Counted from the first letter of the stretch, positions 1 to 7,962 are shown. The stretch: 16,596 nt of DNA from Bacillota bacterium (GCA_023421075.1 JAEZUM010000062.1:1-16596), one strand, 5' to 3'. Made by a program: numbers and translations. Notes: generated from the sequence alone by a model not told the origin.

Positions 1-699
1 GAAAAGGCTCAAAAAGAAGTCGAAGTTATGATTAGGGAAGCTGGTGAAGCCGCTACCTTAGAGGTAGGAGTTCATGGAATTCATCCTGAGCTTGTAAAGC
101 TTCTTGGCAAGATGAAATTTAGGACAAGTTATGGACAGAATGCATTAAAGCATTCAATTGAAGTAGCTATTTTATCCGGCCTTCTCGCCGGAGAAATCGG
201 TGTGGATGTTAGACTTGCAAAACGTGCCGGATTGTTACATGATATCGGTAAATCGATTGATCATGAGATGGAAGGAACCCATGTTCAGATTGGTGTTGAC
301 TTATGTAGAAAGTACAAAGAGTCCCCTGTGGTTATTAACGCAGTAGAAGCACATCATGGCGATGTAGAGTTCTCCTCATTGATCGCATGTATCGTACAAG
401 CAGCTGATACAATTTCAGCGGCAAGACCCGGTGCAAGGCGTGAAACCTTGGAAACATATACCAACAGATTAAAGCAACTTGAAGATATTACCAATGGCTT
501 TAAAGGGGTAGATAAGTCATTTGCTATTCAGGCAGGCAGGGAAGTCAGAGTAATGGTAGTACCTGAACAAATCAGCGATGCTGATATGGTGCTGTTAGCT
601 CGTGATTTATCTAAAAAAATCGAGAATGAACTTGAATATCCAGGACAGATTAAAGTAAATGTAATCAGAGAATCAAGAGTAACTGATTACGCTAAGTAA
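1..699 (+). CDS. rny: Ribonuclease Y, C-terminal part (5' end outside window)
   Basis: The open frame runs in from the window edge and stops at TAA, giving the last 232 residues of a protein usually about 520 residues long. The HD motif of the metal-dependent phosphohydrolase domain is visible as LLHDIGK (His-Asp at 238-243), followed by a conserved AHHGD stretch, and the end has the family's typical C-terminal domain (around AGREVRVMV and DLSKKIENELEYPGQIKV). Ribonuclease Y is a membrane-anchored endoribonuclease that starts mRNA decay in Firmicutes. The N-terminal membrane segment, coiled coil and KH domain lie upstream of the window. The gene is followed directly by a strong terminator, so it ends its transcription unit here. 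Confidence 0.96.
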   Translation, partial: EKAQKEVEVMIREAGEAATLEVGVHGIHPELVKLLGKMKFRTSYGQNALKHSIEVAILSGLLAGEIGVDVRLAKRAGLLHDIGKSIDHEMEGTHVQIGVDLCRKYKESPVVINAVEAHHGDVEFSSLIACIVQAADTISAARPGARRETLETYTNRLKQLEDITNGFKGVDKSFAIQAGREVRVMVVPEQISDADMVLLARDLSKKIENELEYPGQIKVNVIRESRVTDYAK

Positions 700-713
700 T
701 TTCTAACATGTAT

Positions 714-758
714 AATAGCTAAAACCGAGTAGTGATACCTGGTTTTAGCTATTTTTTT
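714..758 (+). terminator. Rho-independent terminator of rny
   Basis: A perfect 13-bp stem (AATAGCTAAAACC at 714-726 and GGTTTTAGCTATT at 741-753) with a 14-nt loop runs into a row of seven T (752-758). It lies 15 nt after the rny stop codon. Confidence 0.93.
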
Positions 759-800
759 GCATAAACAGAGTATCAATCATTATGTATTAATTTTTCGGTA

Positions 801-852
801 TTTTCAATCAGGGAAAAAGTATTTATAATTTAAAGATAATTTAAAGTATAAT
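801..852 (+). promoter_or_regulatory. Candidate promoter region of the glycosyltransferase operon
   Basis: Two TATAAT hexamers occur in AT-rich DNA, at 824-829 and 847-852, each within a near-repeat (TATAATTTAAAG and TATAATTTTAAG). The first has TTTTCA at 801-806 with a 17-nt spacer, four of six matches to the -35 consensus. The second has no good -35. One or both probably drive the operon starting at 919, leaving a leader of about 60-90 nt. Confidence 0.45.
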
Positions 853-918
853 TTTAAGTCATTCTAAGGTAAGCGGAGTAAAGTGTAGATATAAAACGAA
901 CGAATAGAGGTGTTAACT

Positions 919-1983
919 ATGTTTACGGTGATTATTCCTGCTTATAATCCTGATCAGAAGTTAGTCTGTATGATCGATGAGTTATATAAAAATAATTTGA
1001 AGGATATTATTGTTGTAGATGATGGAAGCATGGGCGATGCTCGTCAGATCTTTTCCTCATTCCAAGGTCTGGTAACCCTAATAACGCACGATTGTAATCG
1101 TGGGAAGGGCGCTGCGATTAAAACAGCCTTAGAATATATTCTAAATCGTGAGGAAAGTAGCGACGGGTTCATTATCATGGATGCGGATGGACAACACCGT
1201 GTCTGTGATGCCAAGAGGTTGCTGTCCTTTTTAAGGGTTGAAAAGAATGGTCTTATACTGGGAACAAGACATTTTGACCGGGCTGTACCGGTCCGATCCT
1301 TGATCGGAAATACAATCACAAGATATGTTTTTCGTCTTTGCAGTGGGAAATGGGTGAAGGATACGCAGACCGGTCTTCGGGCGTTCTCTTATAATCTGGT
1401 GGAGCGTCTAATGGATATACAGGGTGATCGATATGAATATGAGATGAATGTCTTGTTAACCTGTGCCAAAGAGAACATTCCGATCATCGAAGTTCCGATA
1501 CCGGCAATTTATCACGATAAAGACAACTCATGTTCTCATTTTCGAGCGCTTCGTGATTCGGCGAGAATATACGCAAATCTATTAAAATTCTCCGGAGCAT
1601 CCTTCGTGAGCTTCTTATGTGATTATATCCTTTTCTTTCCGTTTGTAAAGCTCTTTGGCCTAGTACTTGGAACAGGAGCAGCACTAATCTGCGGAAATAT
1701 CGCCTCACGATTCATTAGTGCATCATTGAACTATTATCTGAACAGTACTTATGTATTTCAACAAAAGAAAAGCAGAAAGACCTCCTTATTAAGCTACGTA
1801 GTCTTAGCAGCTATGATATTATATCTGAATTCGCTGGTTCTCTATTTTTTACATGATTATATTGGAATGAATGAGGCCTTAGCCAAATTATTTACAGAGA
1901 TGATTTTATTTGCCCTGAGCTTTTGCGTTCAACATTTTGTAATATTCGAAAACAAACTACGGAAGGAAGGAAGCAGAGCATGA
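919..1983 (+). CDS. GT2 glycosyltransferase fused to a GtrA-like membrane domain
   Basis: The N-terminal half (residues 1-220) is a GT-A family 2 transferase: VIIPAYN at the start, the nucleotide-binding DDGS near residue 34, the metal-binding DADGQH near residue 88, and KDTQTGLRAF near residue 148, a pattern typical of polyprenyl-phosphate sugar transferases such as dolichol-phosphate mannosyltransferase-like enzymes. The C-terminal 130 residues form about four hydrophobic segments resembling GtrA, a family proposed to flip lipid-linked sugars. The likely job is to load a sugar onto undecaprenyl phosphate and move it across the membrane for envelope decoration; the sugar is unknown. ATG at 919 is chosen over GTG at 910 because the GAGGTG ribosome binding site at 907-912 is well placed for 919 and overlaps the GTG. 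The stop overlaps the next start (ATGA). Confidence 0.9.
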   Translation: MFTVIIPAYNPDQKLVCMIDELYKNNLKDIIVVDDGSMGDARQIFSSFQGLVTLITHDCNRGKGAAIKTALEYILNREESSDGFIIMDADGQHRVCDAKRLLSFLRVEKNGLILGTRHFDRAVPVRSLIGNTITRYVFRLCSGKWVKDTQTGLRAFSYNLVERLMDIQGDRYEYEMNVLLTCAKENIPIIEVPIPAIYHDKDNSCSHFRALRDSARIYANLLKFSGASFVSFLCDYILFFPFVKLFGLVLGTGAALICGNIASRFISASLNYYLNSTYVFQQKKSRKTSLLSYVVLAAMILYLNSLVLYFLHDYIGMNEALAKLFTEMILFALSFCVQHFVIFENKLRKEGSRA

Positions 1984-2969
1984 GAAACAAAAAGAAATCA
2001 AAACCGCTATGGATTGTCCTGGCAATCGATTTATTGATCATAGCAGTCTATGTTGGCGGTTTTTATATAGCATATTACAGAGTGCCCAGGCAACTGGACA
2101 GTGCCAACATACAAACAGTTGCAGCATCACAATCAGGATCTAACGAGATAATCAATCAGGAATCAGATGAGCTTGTATCGAAGGATACTGTTTTTGATAA
2201 GACTGTATCGGACGAGACTTCAACGGAGGAAGTGGTATCCACTGATACTTCCTATACCAGTGAGAATATCTCAATTCATGTAGAGCAGTATACTCAGGGA
2301 ACCGGTAAGGATACCATTACTTATTATGTTGCCGATGTATATCTTAAGGAGATCACCAGTCTGCAGAGTGGATTTGCCGATAATACGTATGGAGTTGGTT
2401 ATACCGATACGGTTCTTGAGATGGATGAAGATCTGGCGGCCATTCTGGCAATCAACGGTGATTATTATGGAAATGGTAATAACGGAGTCGTGATACGAAA
2501 CGGAGTGGTCTATCGAGATAATTCCAGTGGCTTGGATGTCTGTGTGCTCTACAGCGATGGGACTATGAAGACTTATTCTGCAGATGAATTCGATGCAGAG
2601 CAGGCAGTAAAGGAGGGAGCTTGGCAAGCATGGTGCTTTGGACCGGAATTATTGGATGAGAGTGGAAACAGTATGACCTCTTTTACGACTGATAGTCATA
2701 TTGCCAAAACCAATCCCAGAAGTGCAATTGGATATTATGAACCGGGGCATTACTGTTTTGTTGTGGTAGATGGCAGGCAGAGCGGATATTCCAAAGGGAT
2801 GACCCTCGTGGAACTGTCTCAATTAATGAAAGAATTGGGCTGTACTGCTGCGTATAATTTAGATGGTGGCAAATCCTCCTCCATGACCTTTCATGATGTT
2901 GAAGTAAATCGTCCTTGTGATGGTGGAAGAGAAGTCAGTGATTGTATTTTGATTAAGGAGGTGGAATAA
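1980..2969 (+). CDS. Membrane-anchored phosphodiester glycosidase (NAGPA family)
   Basis: This is a 329-residue protein. Residues 9-32 form one membrane-spanning anchor after a basic start (MRNKKKSK). A Ser/Thr/Glu-rich linker follows to about residue 95, then a catalytic domain of the family that includes N-acetylglucosamine-1-phosphodiester alpha-N-acetylglucosaminidase (PF09992). Family marks are LAINGDYYG near 156, VVVDGRQSGYSKG near 261 and NLDGGKSSSM near 293; the last usually reads NLDGGGSSTM. Topology suggests the catalytic domain is outside the membrane, where it would cleave sugar-1-phosphodiester bonds in envelope polymers; the substrate is not known. Translation is coupled to the glycosyltransferase by a 4-nt overlap, with AAGGAAGG just upstream. 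A longer reading from TTG at 1923 is unlikely because it lies inside the previous gene and precedes the basic anchor. Confidence 0.88.
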   Translation: MRNKKKSKPLWIVLAIDLLIIAVYVGGFYIAYYRVPRQLDSANIQTVAASQSGSNEIINQESDELVSKDTVFDKTVSDETSTEEVVSTDTSYTSENISIHVEQYTQGTGKDTITYYVADVYLKEITSLQSGFADNTYGVGYTDTVLEMDEDLAAILAINGDYYGNGNNGVVIRNGVVYRDNSSGLDVCVLYSDGTMKTYSADEFDAEQAVKEGAWQAWCFGPELLDESGNSMTSFTTDSHIAKTNPRSAIGYYEPGHYCFVVVDGRQSGYSKGMTLVELSQLMKELGCTAAYNLDGGKSSSMTFHDVEVNRPCDGGREVSDCILIKEVE

Positions 2970-2970
2970 A

Positions 2971-3198
2971 GTGAAAAAAATAAGGGTACTATTACCACAT
3001 ATATTATTGATATTATCCGGTATTTTTATGACCTTTCTGATACTCGATTCTTACAATCCGACGATGGACTTTGTAGGAAATGATGTTTCCACCGGACTCT
3101 TCTGGGTATTTTGTATTCTGACGGTGGTTCATTCTATCATAACCATCCTATCAATGAGAAGGAGTCAGGATACTTCGAAGAACCGGGACGAAGAGTAA
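2971..3198 (+). CDS. Small two-helix membrane protein, unknown function
   Basis: This 75-residue protein starts at GTG, one base after the previous stop, behind a strong AAGGAGG. Two hydrophobic stretches (about residues 6-26 and 42-62) are separated by a short polar loop, and the tail is charged (RRSQDTSKNRDEE). I do not recognise a family. The spacing makes it the third cistron of the glycosyltransferase-glycosidase operon, so a supporting role in that membrane system is the natural guess, but nothing in the sequence shows an activity. Confidence 0.75.
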   Translation: MKKIRVLLPHILLILSGIFMTFLILDSYNPTMDFVGNDVSTGLFWVFCILTVVHSIITILSMRRSQDTSKNRDEE

Positions 3199-3375
3199 AA
3201 TTTTGAATAGATAAAATGTATATATATAAAATAAAACGCATAATAATAAGTTCTCTTGTTTGATTTATATATAAGTAAGGATTATATTGTTAAGTTTATT
3301 GACTGATATATTAATAAAATAAAGCATAGATGCCTCTTAACAATAGATAATTAAGTGAAATAATATTCTGTTACT

Positions 3376-3384
3376 TGGTATAAT
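3376..3384 (+). promoter_or_regulatory. Candidate extended -10 promoter
   Basis: TGGTATAAT matches the extended -10 form TGnTATAAT exactly. No convincing -35 hexamer lies upstream, as is common for extended -10 promoters. If used, it would give the aminotransferase mRNA a leader of about 190 nt that includes the AATAAATCCTT repeats. Confidence 0.4.
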
Positions 3385-3499
3385 ATGGGGTATATCACCA
3401 AATAAATCCTTTAAATGCACAAAATGCACAATAAATCCTTGTATCGCGGACATATGAAAGCCATAGAAAATACTTTTTGCATTTATTTTGAAATTATTG

Positions 3500-3528
3500 T
3501 TGCAATATTAAAAATATTATATTACAAT
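3500..3528 (+). promoter_or_regulatory. Sigma-A promoter of the aminotransferase gene
   Basis: TTGCAA (3500-3505) and TACAAT (3523-3528) are separated by 17 nt, the optimal spacing, and lie about 57 nt before the chosen start codon. Confidence 0.65.
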
Positions 3529-3585
3529 GGTAAAGATTTCAATAGTGAATACTATTAATTATGAATAAAGGACGGTGTGAATTCT

Positions 3586-4782
3586 ATGGCGTTGACATTA
3601 TCAAAAAAAGCACAGGCAGTGAAGCCTTCTTCAACCTTAGCGATCACAGCAAAGGCTAAGGAATTAATGAGTAAAGGGATCGATGTAGTTGGATTTGGAG
3701 CAGGTGAGCCTGACTTTAATACTCCTGATAATATTTGTGATGCAGCGATCAAAGCCATTCATGACGGATTTACAAAATATACTCCGGCCGAAGGTACCTT
3801 GGAGCTACGGAAAGCAGTTTGTGACAAGTTCCTGAATTTCAATAAAATCAACTATGAACCAAGCCAGATTGTTGTAAGTAACGGTGGAAAGCATTCCTTA
3901 ACCAATATCTTTGAAGCGATCTGCAACCCCGGTGATGAGGTTATCATCCCGACACCCTACTGGTTAAGTTATCCCGAGATCGTGAAATTGGCGGACGGTG
4001 TTCCCGTATTTGTAAGAGGCGAAAAGTCCAATCAGTATAAAGTTACTGCAGCACAGATTGAAGAAGCTTGTACCGAGAGAACCAAAGCTTTGATCTTAAA
4101 TTCGCCCAGCAACCCGTCCGGTATGATTTATACCAGAGAGGAGCTTGAGGCAATCGCTGAGGTTGCGGTTCGCAAAGACTTCTATGTTGTTTCCGATGAG
4201 ATGTACGAGAATTTAATCTATGAAGGAGAAGCGATCAGTATTGCATCCTTCAATGATGAAATATATAAGAGAACGATCACCTGCAGTGGTGTGGCTAAGA
4301 GCTATTCAATGACCGGATGGAGAATTGGTTTTACCGGTTCATCGAAGGAGATTGCAAAGCTTATGGGCAGTGTTCAGAGCCATCAGACCTCCAATCCGAA
4401 TTCCATCGCGCAAAAGGCTGCCTTGGAAGCAATCACAGGACCTCAGGAATCAGTAGCTAAGATGCATGCTGAATTCAAGAAGAGACGTGACTTTATGGTG
4501 GAGAGAATCGGAAGCATTCAGAATATCTCAGCGCTTAAGCCGCAAGGTGCCTTCTACATGTTTGTAGACATCAGCAAATTACTGGATAAGGAATATAACG
4601 GTGAGAAGATCGGCGATGTAGATAAGTTGTCTAAGATTTTAATTGAAGATTATAATGTTGCTGTTATCCCCTGTGCCGACTTTGGCTTTGCAGATCATAT
4701 CCGTCTTTCTTATGCAATCTCTATGGAGCAGATTAAGAAAGGTTTGGATCGAATTGAAACATTGGTTGAAAAACTGGGATAA
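3586..4782 (+). CDS. PLP-dependent class I aminotransferase, aspartate aminotransferase-like
   Basis: A 398-residue fold-type I aminotransferase close in style to Bacillus AspB. The N-terminus (SSTLAITAKAKEL, then GAGEPDFNTP) carries the substrate-binding loop. NSPSNPSG near residue 178 contains the pyridoxal-ring-contacting Asn, and the Schiff-base lysine is K238 in SGVAKSYSMTGWR; the arginine of GWRIGF and a C-terminal arginine in HIRLSYA are where carboxylate-binding residues sit in the family. Expected reaction: transamination between aspartate (or aromatic or other amino acids) and 2-oxoglutarate in the cytoplasm; exact substrate choice cannot be read from sequence. ATG 3586 is preferred to GTG 3577 because it matches the usual family N-terminus, although the AAAGGA at 3567-3572 is closer to the GTG. 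It is a single-gene unit between promoter and terminator. Confidence 0.93.
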   Translation: MALTLSKKAQAVKPSSTLAITAKAKELMSKGIDVVGFGAGEPDFNTPDNICDAAIKAIHDGFTKYTPAEGTLELRKAVCDKFLNFNKINYEPSQIVVSNGGKHSLTNIFEAICNPGDEVIIPTPYWLSYPEIVKLADGVPVFVRGEKSNQYKVTAAQIEEACTERTKALILNSPSNPSGMIYTREELEAIAEVAVRKDFYVVSDEMYENLIYEGEAISIASFNDEIYKRTITCSGVAKSYSMTGWRIGFTGSSKEIAKLMGSVQSHQTSNPNSIAQKAALEAITGPQESVAKMHAEFKKRRDFMVERIGSIQNISALKPQGAFYMFVDISKLLDKEYNGEKIGDVDKLSKILIEDYNVAVIPCADFGFADHIRLSYAISMEQIKKGLDRIETLVEKLG

Positions 4783-4836
4783 ACATAGATATTGGCTGAA
4801 TTGATCGGCCAGTGCCAATTACAGATTACTTAAATT

Positions 4837-4880
4837 AGGTAGTGTTTTTACAATATTTTGTTAAAACACTACCTATCTTT
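4837..4880 (+). terminator. Terminator-like hairpin after the aminotransferase gene
   Basis: A perfect 12-bp stem AGGTAGTGTTTT (4837-4848) and AAAACACTACCT (4863-4874) encloses a 14-nt loop. The tail (ATCTTT) is only moderately T-rich, so termination may be partial. Confidence 0.7.
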
Positions 4881-4889
4881 CTGCATTTA

Positions 4890-4898
4890 TGTTAGAAT
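4890..4898 (+). promoter_or_regulatory. Candidate extended -10 promoter of proC
   Basis: TGTTAGAAT fits TGn followed by a five-of-six match to TATAAT. No good -35 at 17 nt. It lies about 45 nt before the proC start and just beyond the preceding terminator hairpin. Confidence 0.4.
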
Positions 4899-4943
4899 AC
4901 ATTTAATCTATTATGTAAATCTTTTAAGAAAGAAGGGCGTATC

Positions 4944-5744
4944 ATGGCGTTATTTGGATTCATCGGTGCGGGTAACATGGGTTATCCATTGATTAAGGCT
5001 GCCGGTAATACCTTTGGCACAGCAGAAGTGGTCTTTACAGATGTATCATTGTCACGTTGCCAATATGTGAACAATGAAACTCAGATTCCTTTTCTCGAGG
5101 AGAATATAGAAGTTGTAAATCAGTGCAAATATCTGGTACTTGCGGTCAAACCACAATTCTTTCCCCAGGTACTTGATCAAATAAAGACCTCAGTAACAAA
5201 AGATCAGATTATCATCTCAATAGCTGCCGGTATCACCATTGAAAAGCTAAAGGATGCTTTGGGTTCTGGAGCCAGAGTGGTAAGAGCGATGCCGAATACT
5301 CCGGCGATGGTTGGAAAAGGAATGACCGGTATCACTTACTCCATGGATGATTTTACCGAAGAAGAGAGAAAGGTGATTGATCGCTTCTTTCAATCCTTCG
5401 GAAAATATGAAGTGTTTGATGAAAGATCGATGAATGCGGTCATATGTGCCAATGGCAGTTCACCGGCATATGTTTATATGTTTATCGAGGCTCTGGCCGA
5501 TAGTGTTGTAGCTTATGGAATACCAAGAGACAAAGCCTATGTATTAGCAGCCCAGACAGTACTCGGTGCTGCAGCTATGGTACTGGAGACCGGAGAACAT
5601 CCGGGCAAATTGAAGGATCAGGTGTGTTCCCCCGGAGGAACAACCATTGCCGCAGTAAAGGCCTTGGAAGAGCACGGACTCCGTAATGCAATTATGAAAG
5701 CGACGGATGCCTGCTACGAGAAGGCAGTATCCTTAAGCAAATAG
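4944..5744 (+). CDS. proC: Pyrroline-5-carboxylate reductase
   Basis: A 266-residue enzyme of usual family length. It catalyses the last step of proline synthesis, NAD(P)H-dependent reduction of pyrroline-5-carboxylate to proline. The N-terminal Rossmann glycine motif is GFIGAGNMG (residues 5-13). LAVKPQ and VVRAMPNTPAMVGKGMTG are the central family motifs, and the C-terminal helical dimer domain has the signature DQVCSPGGTTIAAVKALEEHG. An AGAAAGAAGGG stretch precedes the ATG. The 23-nt gap to the next gene and its strong ribosome binding site suggest cotranscription with nudF. Confidence 0.96.
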   Translation: MALFGFIGAGNMGYPLIKAAGNTFGTAEVVFTDVSLSRCQYVNNETQIPFLEENIEVVNQCKYLVLAVKPQFFPQVLDQIKTSVTKDQIIISIAAGITIEKLKDALGSGARVVRAMPNTPAMVGKGMTGITYSMDDFTEEERKVIDRFFQSFGKYEVFDERSMNAVICANGSSPAYVYMFIEALADSVVAYGIPRDKAYVLAAQTVLGAAAMVLETGEHPGKLKDQVCSPGGTTIAAVKALEEHGLRNAIMKATDACYEKAVSLSK

Positions 5745-5767
5745 TCTTTATAAACAGGAGGGTAATA

Positions 5768-6301
5768 ATGAGTCCATATAAACGGATCAAACGAGACTTG
5801 GTACAGAAGGGGAGAATTATTGATTATTATCATGATACGATAGAAATCAATGGCGAGAAGACAACTACCTTTGATTTTATTCATCATAAGGGAGCTTCCG
5901 CTATGGTACCGGTCGATGAGCAGGGAAGAATTGTTATGGTGCGCCAATATCGCAATGCAGTAGACGGTTATTCACTTGAGATACCCGCCGGTGGCTTGAA
6001 TGAAGGGGAGGATAATCAGACCTGCGCGATCCGCGAGTGCGAGGAGGAGACCGGCTACAAAGCCGGAGAAGTTCATCACTTGATTGATGTATATACTACC
6101 GTAGCCTTTAGCAATGAGAAGATTTGTATCTACTATACAACCGGCATTACACCATCGAAGCAGAATCTGGATGAGGATGAATATGTAACGATTGAACATC
6201 ATACTCTGGAGGAGCTGACCAAGCTTATCCTGGACGGGGAAATCAAGGACGCTAAGACCGTGGCAGCAATTCTGGCTTACCGGGCTAAGGTGGGTAAATA
6301 G
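5768..6301 (+). CDS. nudF: Nudix hydrolase, ADP-ribose pyrophosphatase type
   Basis: The Nudix box is complete at residues 75-97: G75, E81, then RECEEETGY (89-97), matching GX5EX7REUXEEXGU. The 177-residue length and preceding IVMVRQYRNAV segment are typical of the ADP-ribose pyrophosphatase subfamily, which hydrolyses ADP-ribose to AMP and ribose-5-phosphate. An AGGAGG lies 7 nt before the ATG. The order nudF-spoIIM-xerD resembles the Bacillus neighbourhood, which supports the symbol, but substrate specificity is inferred from similarity only. Confidence 0.9.
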   Translation: MSPYKRIKRDLVQKGRIIDYYHDTIEINGEKTTTFDFIHHKGASAMVPVDEQGRIVMVRQYRNAVDGYSLEIPAGGLNEGEDNQTCAIRECEEETGYKAGEVHHLIDVYTTVAFSNEKICIYYTTGITPSKQNLDEDEYVTIEHHTLEELTKLILDGEIKDAKTVAAILAYRAKVGK

Positions 6302-6392
6302 TCGGGTAATCGAACGGTTTGATATGCTTGTTCTATTATATCGGAATTATCATATCTATGTAATATAGCTGATAAGATGGCAGGCACCTTAA

Positions 6393-7004
6393 ATGAAGAA
6401 GTTTAGATTACAATTGAATCGTCCAGGTATAATACAGGTAGCACTTATTCTTCTGATTATCGGATTGTTTCTCGGAATTGTATGTGCGAATGTATTTCAG
6501 GATCATTTTACAAAACGATTGCAGGTCTATGAGGATAATGTGTTTACCGAGATAGCGGATAGTGAGATCGATCATGCGGGTCTATTCCGGTATGTACTGG
6601 GCAATAATTTCAGCGATTTTTTAATGTTTTGGTTGCTTTGTATTACCATACTCGGGGTTCCTTATATGGCGCTTAAGATAGCCTCCTTTGGTTTTTTTGC
6701 AGGCTTTTTTATCTCAGCAGTGACTATGGAGTATGGTTTTAAAGGAATTCTATTAGTTTTGGTTTATCAATTTCCTCATGGCTTACTGTATTTACCGATC
6801 ATATTGATTTGTCTCTATCGCGGTTATCTTCTAAGCAGAGACATCTATCAGTCGAACCATACCAGCCTGGCAGCAATCTTAAAACCGGTCAGAGTGAACC
6901 TGCCGATTATATTGCTGTTGGCAGTTGCTCTAATATTTGCAAGCTTTCTGGAGGCATATCCGGGAGCATATTTTCTTAAGAAGGCACTTGGATTATTTTT
7001 ATAA
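6393..7004 (+). CDS. spoIIM: Stage II sporulation protein M
   Basis: A 203-residue integral membrane protein with about five hydrophobic segments, a basic N-terminus (MKKFRLQLNRPG) and the central PHGLLYLP stretch in a loop-helix typical of SpoIIM. SpoIIM works with SpoIID and SpoIIP in the peptidoglycan remodelling that drives engulfment of the forespore. Placement between nudF and xerD is the expected one in spore formers. The ribosome binding site is weak (GGCAGG, 7 nt before the ATG). The 91-nt gap from nudF contains GATATG and CATATC as a small inverted repeat but no clear sigma-A promoter; sporulation sigma factors were not assessed. Confidence 0.88.
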   Translation: MKKFRLQLNRPGIIQVALILLIIGLFLGIVCANVFQDHFTKRLQVYEDNVFTEIADSEIDHAGLFRYVLGNNFSDFLMFWLLCITILGVPYMALKIASFGFFAGFFISAVTMEYGFKGILLVLVYQFPHGLLYLPIILICLYRGYLLSRDIYQSNHTSLAAILKPVRVNLPIILLLAVALIFASFLEAYPGAYFLKKALGLFL

Positions 7005-7058
7005 GGAATGATTAGTAACCGATATGAAGATTGGACATAGCGAAGGAGGAGATATATC

Positions 7059-7934
7059 GTGGAACAATATATCAGTGATTTCATCAGTTATCTGCAAGAA
7101 GTAAAGCATGCATCCAAGAACACGTTACAAGCCTATCAGAATGATTTAAAGAAGCTTCAGCTCTTTTTGGAGAAGCAATATATCAATTCTGTCGCTAAAA
7201 TCAGTGAAACCAATCTGAATTCTTATGTGCTGACCCTTGAAAAGGAAGGACTTTCACCGGCCTCGGTCTCAAGAAATATTGCGGCGATCAAAGCTTTTCT
7301 CCTCTATTTGATCAAACATCAGGTGATTACAGAGGACCCCTCCGAACGGATTAAACCCCCTAAGGTACAGAAAAAAACGCCACAGATATTAAAGACGGAT
7401 TCTGTGGATCAATTGCTCCTACAACCGGATACCGCTACGAAGAAGGGAATTCGAGACCTGGCAATGCTGGAACTGTTATATGCCACCGGAATTAAGGTAT
7501 CTGAGCTGATTGCTCTAAAGGTTAAGGATGTGAATCTGTCCAGCAGATACATTACCTGCGGTGATCGAAGAGAACGTAATGTACCCTTTGGTAAGTCAGC
7601 AAAAACGGCACTTGCATCTTATCTAAGCATTCGAGATGAGGGCTTTAATAAAAAGAATAATGAGTATCTTTTTTTGAATTCATCAGGGGAACCATTAACC
7701 CGACAAGGCTTGTGGAAAATTTTAAAAGCATATGCCAAACAAGCAGGAATGACAGAGATTAATCCGAATTCTATCCGTCACTCCTTTGCGGCTCACCTGC
7801 TGGAAAACGGAGCAGACCTCAGTAGTGTACAGGAATTCTTGGGTCATGCTGATATCACGACGACGCAGTTATACCTGACGCATAGCTTCAAAAACAGCAG
7901 AGAAGTGTATATGAATACGCATCCGAGAGCATAG
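7059..7934 (+). CDS. xerD: XerD-like tyrosine recombinase with degenerate active site
   Basis: This is 291 residues from a GTG start with GAAGGAGG 8 nt before it, the length expected of XerD. The N-terminal SAM-like DNA-binding domain (1-100) and the catalytic domain with the C-terminal HPRA ending are recognisable. XerD normally resolves chromosome dimers at dif. Comparison with the E. coli XerD catalytic set (R148, K172, H244, R247, H270, Y279) shows K146 in ATGIKVSEL in place of the first Arg, GDRRER in place of GKGNKER so the beta-hairpin Lys is missing (D169 or a one-residue deletion), and N237 in NPNSIRH in place of the first His. R240, H263 and the nucleophile Y272 (TTQLYLTH, with one extra residue after Tyr) are kept. 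The frame is intact, so this is not a decaying pseudogene, but full catalysis looks doubtful. The symbol denotes homology and position only. Confidence 0.85.
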   Translation: MEQYISDFISYLQEVKHASKNTLQAYQNDLKKLQLFLEKQYINSVAKISETNLNSYVLTLEKEGLSPASVSRNIAAIKAFLLYLIKHQVITEDPSERIKPPKVQKKTPQILKTDSVDQLLLQPDTATKKGIRDLAMLELLYATGIKVSELIALKVKDVNLSSRYITCGDRRERNVPFGKSAKTALASYLSIRDEGFNKKNNEYLFLNSSGEPLTRQGLWKILKAYAKQAGMTEINPNSIRHSFAAHLLENGADLSSVQEFLGHADITTTQLYLTHSFKNSREVYMNTHPRA

Positions 7935-7962
7935 CAGACAACAAGAGAAAGGTAATAATAAG

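Larger units (their letters stand above)
3199..3585 (+). other. AT-rich intergenic stretch with repeats and promoters
   Basis: No gene is seen in these 387 bases. They hold a 10-bp perfect inverted repeat TATTGTTAAG/CTTAACAATA (3285-3294 and 3336-3345) around 41 AT-rich bases, an 11-bp direct repeat AATAAATCCTT (3401-3411 and 3430-3440) flanking two AATGCACA-type units, and two candidate promoters listed separately. No clear U-tailed terminator for the preceding operon was found; the 10-bp inverted repeat is the only nearby candidate. Confidence 0.7.

Noticed and set aside
910..918. GTG start at 910 for the glycosyltransferase
   Set aside because: It overlaps the GAGGTG ribosome binding site that is correctly spaced for ATG 919.
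1923..1979. Upstream TTG start for the phosphodiester glycosidase
   Set aside because: It lies inside the previous gene; ATG 1980 has AAGGAAGG upstream and a typical basic anchor start.
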